A stretch of DNA of 64,000 bases from Scortum barcoo (lineage: Eukaryota; Chordata; Actinopteri; Centrarchiformes; Terapontidae), in NCBI GenBank assembly GCA_023238725.1, contig CM041546.1:9659983-9723982 (forward strand). Reading direction: 5' to 3'. The notes under the pieces were generated by a model, which was given only the letters and a program-made list of their open reading frames with translations, searched no databases and had not been told where the DNA came from. Positions 59,304-64,000 of the stretch are shown piece by piece. Both the position numbers and the translations under genes were made by a program. Position 1 is the first letter of the stretch, and every line of letters starts with the position of its first letter.

Positions 59304-61070
59304 CACGTTGGTTGAACTGCTGTTACATGCAACAGCAACGCAAGCTCTTTTGTCTGATAACCAGCTGAAATGAAAAAAGGCAGACCATCATTCGCACCCC
59401 ATGGGAAGGTGTAACTTGGAGCCCGATCAGTGGCAAGGACTCAGATAAAATGCATGATGGCAGTACCTTTTGTTTGTAGACTTTGCTGAGAATGAAAACC
59501 TGGAGACCATATGAGTTTGCTGCCCATCGCTGCCCTCAGGAAATGCAGCATTGCAACACACGGCTGCAACCTGTACAGCAAGGGTGAGAAGAGAGAGAGA
59601 AACTTGTCTGCACAAGTTTACACACAATGCGATACCTGTTTTATGTGCAATGTGAAATGGTAACTGCTGTTTTGTTTTACAGATGGTGCACACACAATAT
59701 AGTCCCCTCTAAGTTAATAAATAAAGGGAGTAACTGCCTGTTACTCAGAAATAAAAATAAACTGTAGTGAAGTGTGGTTCTTAAGCTGCATGGTGCTTTC
59801 TATTGAGAAGATTTGTTGCATTCTTCTCTTCTAGGGCAATGGTCAATCTTCACTTACATACTGTATTATATTCTCTCAAAAGGTGGAGCTTAGAATTACA
59901 CTACTTAAATCAACACTGTAATAGTTAACTAGACTAGGCAATATACTCAGGTGAAGCACGAGCGATATATAACTTTCGTTTGCCTGAAAAGAAAACACCT
60001 CCACTCATAAAGGTCACTGTGCTCACTTGATTCATCGTGCTTGATATTAACTTTCGGTTTTCTATAACTACACAGAGACTGACAGAGAAATGAAACTGAC
60101 ACACTGATGCTGATGGACAGAGATTTCATTAGGTTTTCACATCAATCTTTTAAAACGTTTTGTGTAAATTTATGATAATATATAACAACATACAAAGTAA
60201 GTATTTGCAAATAATCGTTTGCATGTACAAGGTCGTTGTTTGCCATTGTCAGGGAGCTTAAAGTTATGCAAATCCTACAACCTCATTTCTCTAATGCAAT
60301 TTGCCACGTGTTACATGTTTTCTGTGAAGAGCTCATTTTTATTACTTCACCTGAAGTATGGCACTGTGTACAAAATTTGAAATGTTGAAAGTGCTGTAAG
60401 AATCTAAATATTCACACTTGGGCAAAAAGTTTCTGTATTCCTACTACAGAGAGAGACCACACTCAGTGCCACAACTTATTTAATTTATTGTACAGATGAT
60501 TTGCATGGGTGTGGGTGTTTGTTTAATGGAGCTTTTGTAATCTGAAATACTACTTCATGGAGTGGTCTAGAAGCACTGTCTGTATTTGTGGCACACAATG
60601 AAACAATTTCAGCACAAAGACTCTACTACTGTTTTGTTTACAGGTCAGGAAAATTTGTTTTCTGATTCATCATATCAAATAGAAAATCCATATGCATTCT
60701 GTTGGACAATAAAAGGACCTTAAACAAGTTTTTTTATTTATTACTGTTGCAGCAATTTTGCAGTCCCTCTTTGATAATGACGAAAAAGGCAAAAGTCTGT
60801 CACAGTATTGTCACACTTTATGCTTGCCAGTCTTTAAAGCCATAGGATGATTTAGTCTCAATATTTCAGACTGTCTAATATTTTAATCCATTCTGTTGGG
60901 AACAGGTAAAAGAAAAAAAAATCCAATAAACTAAACTGGAAACAGACAAACAAACAACACACACATTCGTTTTCTAGTAAATTGCAGGTTTTCACAATAT
61001 TCCACAGTTTCTCTTTTGAAGGAGGGAGGAAGGTGTGGTCTTGGCATAAAGACAACTCCCTCTCTGGAGG
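59304..61070 (+). other. smg9 3' UTR and intergenic spacer
   Basis: AATAAA signals at about 59717 and again at about 60704 could end short and long smg9 transcripts. No further gene is seen. Immediately before the Ly6 gene, TACTTATAAC (about 61073-61083) may act as a TATA-like element. Confidence 0.45.
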
Positions 61071-61072
61071 GC

Positions 61073-61083
61073 TACTTATAACC
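61073..61083 (+). promoter_or_regulatory. TATA-like element of Ly6/uPAR gene
   Basis: CTACTTATAAC lies about 45 bases before the Met at 61128, within the usual range if the 5' UTR is short. Confidence 0.35.
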
Positions 61084-61127
61084 GTTACAGATCAAACTGA
61101 AACACAGTTATATCTGATCCTCACAAA

Positions 61128-62620
61128 ATGCATCTCCTCCTCCTGATCTTTGGGATTGTGCTTCTCCCGAAAGGCAAGTTTTTGCTCTGTTATCTGTGTT
61201 TTTATTTATTTATTTTTTTCACCATCTAATCTTTCAGAAAAGAAGGATTGTAATTTCCCTGCTACAAACTAGGCTAATTTAATACACCAAATGTTCCTCT
61301 GTGTAATAAGATGTTAAAATTATTTTGTTCACCTCCTGTAAAAAAAAAAAAAAAAAAAAAAAAAAGGGAATTTTTAATTTATCCAGGTTTTGTTTTTCAT
61401 CAGCCTACACCCTGAGGTGTTATGAGTGTATACCGGGAGTATCCGGAACCTGCACAGATACAGCAAAAGAATGCCCTTCACAGAATCATCAGTGTGGCGC
61501 ACTTAAAGTTCTTTCATATGCAGGTATTGCACTTTGTGGTAGATTTCTTTTACATTTTACATTGTTTATAAAAACAATGGGCCCAATTTACAAAGGTTCC
61601 TCTTGTGTTGCAGGTGGTGCAAAACTTGCTGAAATCGACATGAAAAGCTGTGCTTTGGCTGCAGAGTGTGTTGAGGGCTCAGTCAACTTTGGAATTTCCA
61701 AGACCATACTCACCAGCAAATGCTGCAACTCCGAGCTCTGCAACTCACAACCTGCCCCTGGTAATTTACTTATATTGCCTATTGGTCAATTGGTTGTATG
61801 CATGTGTGAGTGAGTGAAAGTGAGAGATATAGAGAGAGAGACAGACTCTGGGTTCAAGTTAATCTTGTTTTATTACCTATATGCCCGTCTATATATTACT
61901 AATTTTAAATCATAATATATTTTGTATAGCTGATAATTTGAAAATTGGTTCAACTTGTTCATAAGCAGGGACACACCAACAAATGTTTTTAGTCTGCCGG
62001 TCAAAAAAAGCTTTGAAATAGGCACTAAAGAAGAAAAGTAATGCACTTTTTTTCTTTAGGCACTAAAGAAGAAAAGTAATGCACTTTTTTTCTTTAATGC
62101 CTATTTCAAAGCTTTTTTTGACCCCTCTAACCCCCTCTATCTCCCCAAGCAATATGAGCAATGCATGTTGTGTGTTACAGCACCCAGCAAGTCCAGTCCC
62201 AATGGGAGAAAGTGCTTCCAATGTGATGGACAAACCTGCACAGGAACTCTAAACTGCGAGGGGGATGAAGACCACTGCATCTCATCTACAGGTAACAGGC
62301 CTACAACATGAAACACCTGTTCCTCACATCTGTTCCACACATTTCCCCTGCTCAGAGAGATGTTCAGTGATTTTGGTAGATGTCTTAAAACTTAAAACTT
62401 GAACATCATTTTCTCAGTGAATACTGGAAATCAGAAGATCACCATGAAGGGCTGTGCCTCCAAGCTGCTGTGCTCAACAGGGGCTAATAACCAGATTTCA
62501 GCAGCCATTGGAGCAGAATTTAGCTGCTGCCAGGGTGACTACTGCAACAGTGCCAGCAGCACAAGTGCTGGCCTCCTGCTCCTGGTGGCTCCACTCCTCT
62601 CTGTGGTCTTGTTCTCCTAA
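61128..62620 (+). CDS. Two-domain Ly6/uPAR (LU) GPI-anchored surface protein
   Basis: Ly6/uPAR proteins are disulphide-rich three-finger domain proteins at the cell surface or secreted. Exons are 61128-61173, 61404-61523, 61614-61760, 62181-62291 and 62418-62620, giving 208 aa. The signal peptide is MHLLLLIFGIVLLPKA. The first LU domain (LRCYECIPG…SKCCNSELCN) and second LU domain (RKCFQCDGQTC…FSCCQGDYCN) each end in the family CCxxxxCN signature. A hydrophobic tail (GLLLLVAPLLSVVLFS) after small Ser/Ala residues fits a GPI-anchor signal. Each domain is encoded by two exons. Phase 1 junctions are typical of the family. The first intron uses a GC donor. It could be annotated as PLAUR-like, LYPD-like or phospholipase A2 inhibitor-like, and its position next to smg9 favours the PLAUR/LYPD group. 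Ligand is unknown. The poly(A) signal AATAAA is at about 62829. Confidence 0.92.
61174..61403 (+). other. GC-AG intron of the Ly6/uPAR gene
   Basis: The donor is AAG|GCAAGT at 61171-61179, the standard strong GC-donor context, and the acceptor is TTTTTCATCAG at 61393-61403. Using the nearby GT (61178) gives the wrong frame, so GC is the consistent choice. A poly(A) run (61341-61366) lies inside. Confidence 0.75.
61999..62123. repeat. Compound inverted/tandem repeat in Ly6 intron 3
   Basis: Outer arms 61999-62030 and 62092-62123 are reverse complements with about one mismatch. Between them are two direct copies of a ~38-base unit (AGGCACTAAAGAAGAAAAGTA…), each with a self-complementary core. 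The whole could fold as a long cruciform or hairpin. It may be a young MITE or a fold-back duplication. Confidence 0.75.
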
Positions 62621-64000
62621 CTGGTGGAGAAAGCGGCATCATTGCTCAGTTCCTCTTCTCAGTTCAAATAGCTAGCATCTTGCATAGAAAAACTGTGCTT
62701 TCTGTTTTTTCTTCAGCAAAACATAGTAGTGTAAAAAACATTTTGATGTACAATTCTAGTTTTGAGTGCTGTTATTAACCTGAAACCTATTTTAATTGGA
62801 ATTGTCAAGAATAATTTGATGTTAGTAAAATAAATACATTTCTTTAAATTTTGCTTGTTCACTTCTGTTTTCTTTTAGTGATCTTAATCAACGCTCAACG
62901 TTAATGTTAGTATAGGAGTGTGTAAATAACATTGTGCATAAATAACATTGTACCCATGACGAGCCACCAAATGCTATTAGCACAAATATTTACTTCCTGT
63001 ATGATAAAAGCAGAAAGTTATTCAGTGTCATACTACACATACCTGTTTGTATAAGGCACAATATCACGAGCCACAGAAAACATGAATATTTCTTTATTTT
63101 AATTTTAAAAAATCTATTTGTTTTTAATCTTGCAAGTATACTCCTACTTGCAAGCTCCCAACATATTGATGCCATACCAGTGGCTTTCAGTATTACACTG
63201 GCTGTGAGACCAGACAACAGGAGCCACCATACATTTGCATTACATCAAAATAGTGTAGTTCATTTATTCCAGCAGTGTCTCCTGTCATGACCAACCAAGC
63301 CATGTGTAAATCCACAAAAGTCTGCATCATCGTTCTATATATATGTACAATAATACACAATATTGTCTGGATGGTCAGCTTAAATTCTAAAATGTTGAAG
63401 GGAAGTTCTTCATTGGTAAATCCCCTTGGTAACATTTACATATAATAATTCCATGCTTTATTTGAATGTATGTTTTGTCATTAAAAAGACCTTCCTCTGG
63501 TATAAGACCCATAATCACACCCTATAATGTGATGTGTGTGTAAAAATACATTTGCTGAAGCCTTGTAATCTGATGTCTGTGACGTTCCTGGTTTTCACAT
63601 TGACTGTAAGACAATAGTTGTAAGCCTGTAGCCTTGCAAACAACAACTAGCGCTCAAGTGTTCAGAAGAAAATAATTCCTAAATGTTGGAGTTTGTGTGT
63701 ATGCACCAAACCAAAACCAAGTGAGTCATTATAAGAGAAAAGCAGGTTTTTATTATGTTTACATAACAGGTACACAAATTCAGTTAAATGACAGCTGATT
63801 GGCTATAAATTCTTTAAAATGAAGTAAATAAACCACTACCACACATGAACATACAAGTACAGTACAGTGAGTGTGTAAATAATAAAAGCAACATGACGAA
63901 GCAAGTGATGCGTCTAAGATGTGCTCAAGAACTCAAACGCTGCTGGGCACTTAGTAATCCTGCAACAAAGGTGAGAAAAAGTGGAATGAATTTATTCTAA
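62621..64000. other. Ly6 3' UTR and right flank
   Basis: After the Ly6 poly(A) signal no gene is recognised. GGTTTTTATT at about 63747-63756 is a poly(A) signal on the minus strand, so the right edge might enter the 3' UTR of a minus-strand gene beyond the window. That is speculative. Confidence 0.3.

Overview
The window is vertebrate nuclear DNA, almost certainly from a ray-finned (teleost) fish. Genes are split by GT-AG introns, non-coding DNA dominates, there are many microsatellites, and several interspersed repeats match families typical of fish: a Tc1-like transposon beginning CAGTGCATCC, L2/RTE-type LINEs with FADD reverse-transcriptase remnants, and a hAT-type MITE carrying the ACTAAGTACATTTACTCAAG motif. 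There are no bacterial-style operons. Most open frames shorter than 150 codons here are chance.

Layout. 1-14 kb is repeat-rich intergenic DNA: a possible 3' end of an upstream gene, a TTAA-flanked MITE, a nested pair of LINE fragments, a hAT-type MITE and a complete but dead Tc1 element. 14.0-20.1 kb holds a plus-strand BTG/TOB-family gene (BTG3-like; untranslated first exon near 14.1-14.34 kb, coding 17.23-19.05 kb) whose reading frame is broken by two single-base shifts. 21.3-41.9 kb holds plus-strand kcnn4, the intermediate-conductance Ca2+-activated K+ channel (8 coding exons, 475 aa), with a gag-like retroelement fragment in intron 6. 42.2-52.4 kb is a tandem array of three almost identical ~3.39 kb units, each carrying a minus-strand C2H2 zinc-finger gene and each beginning at an AT microsatellite. 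53.8-59.3 kb holds plus-strand smg9 (13 coding exons, 508 aa, intact), encoding a nonsense-mediated decay factor. 61.1-62.6 kb holds a plus-strand two-domain Ly6/uPAR GPI-anchored protein gene (5 exons, 208 aa). 62.6-64 kb has no recognisable gene.

Context. The order kcnn4 - zinc-finger gene - smg9 - Ly6/uPAR gene echoes human 19q13.31 (KCNN4, SMG9, PLAUR/LYPD genes and C2H2 genes), so this is an old vertebrate neighbourhood. The genes do not form one pathway. They cover a K+ channel, an anti-proliferative adaptor, an RNA surveillance factor, a putative DNA-binding protein and a surface receptor-like protein.

The most unusual element is the zinc-finger triplication. Copies differ at only a handful of bases over 3.4 kb. 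The first copy is frameshifted, and only the copy nearest smg9 is attached to a candidate 5' exon and promoter. It is either a very recent microsatellite-bounded expansion or an assembly artefact, and long reads across the array would decide.
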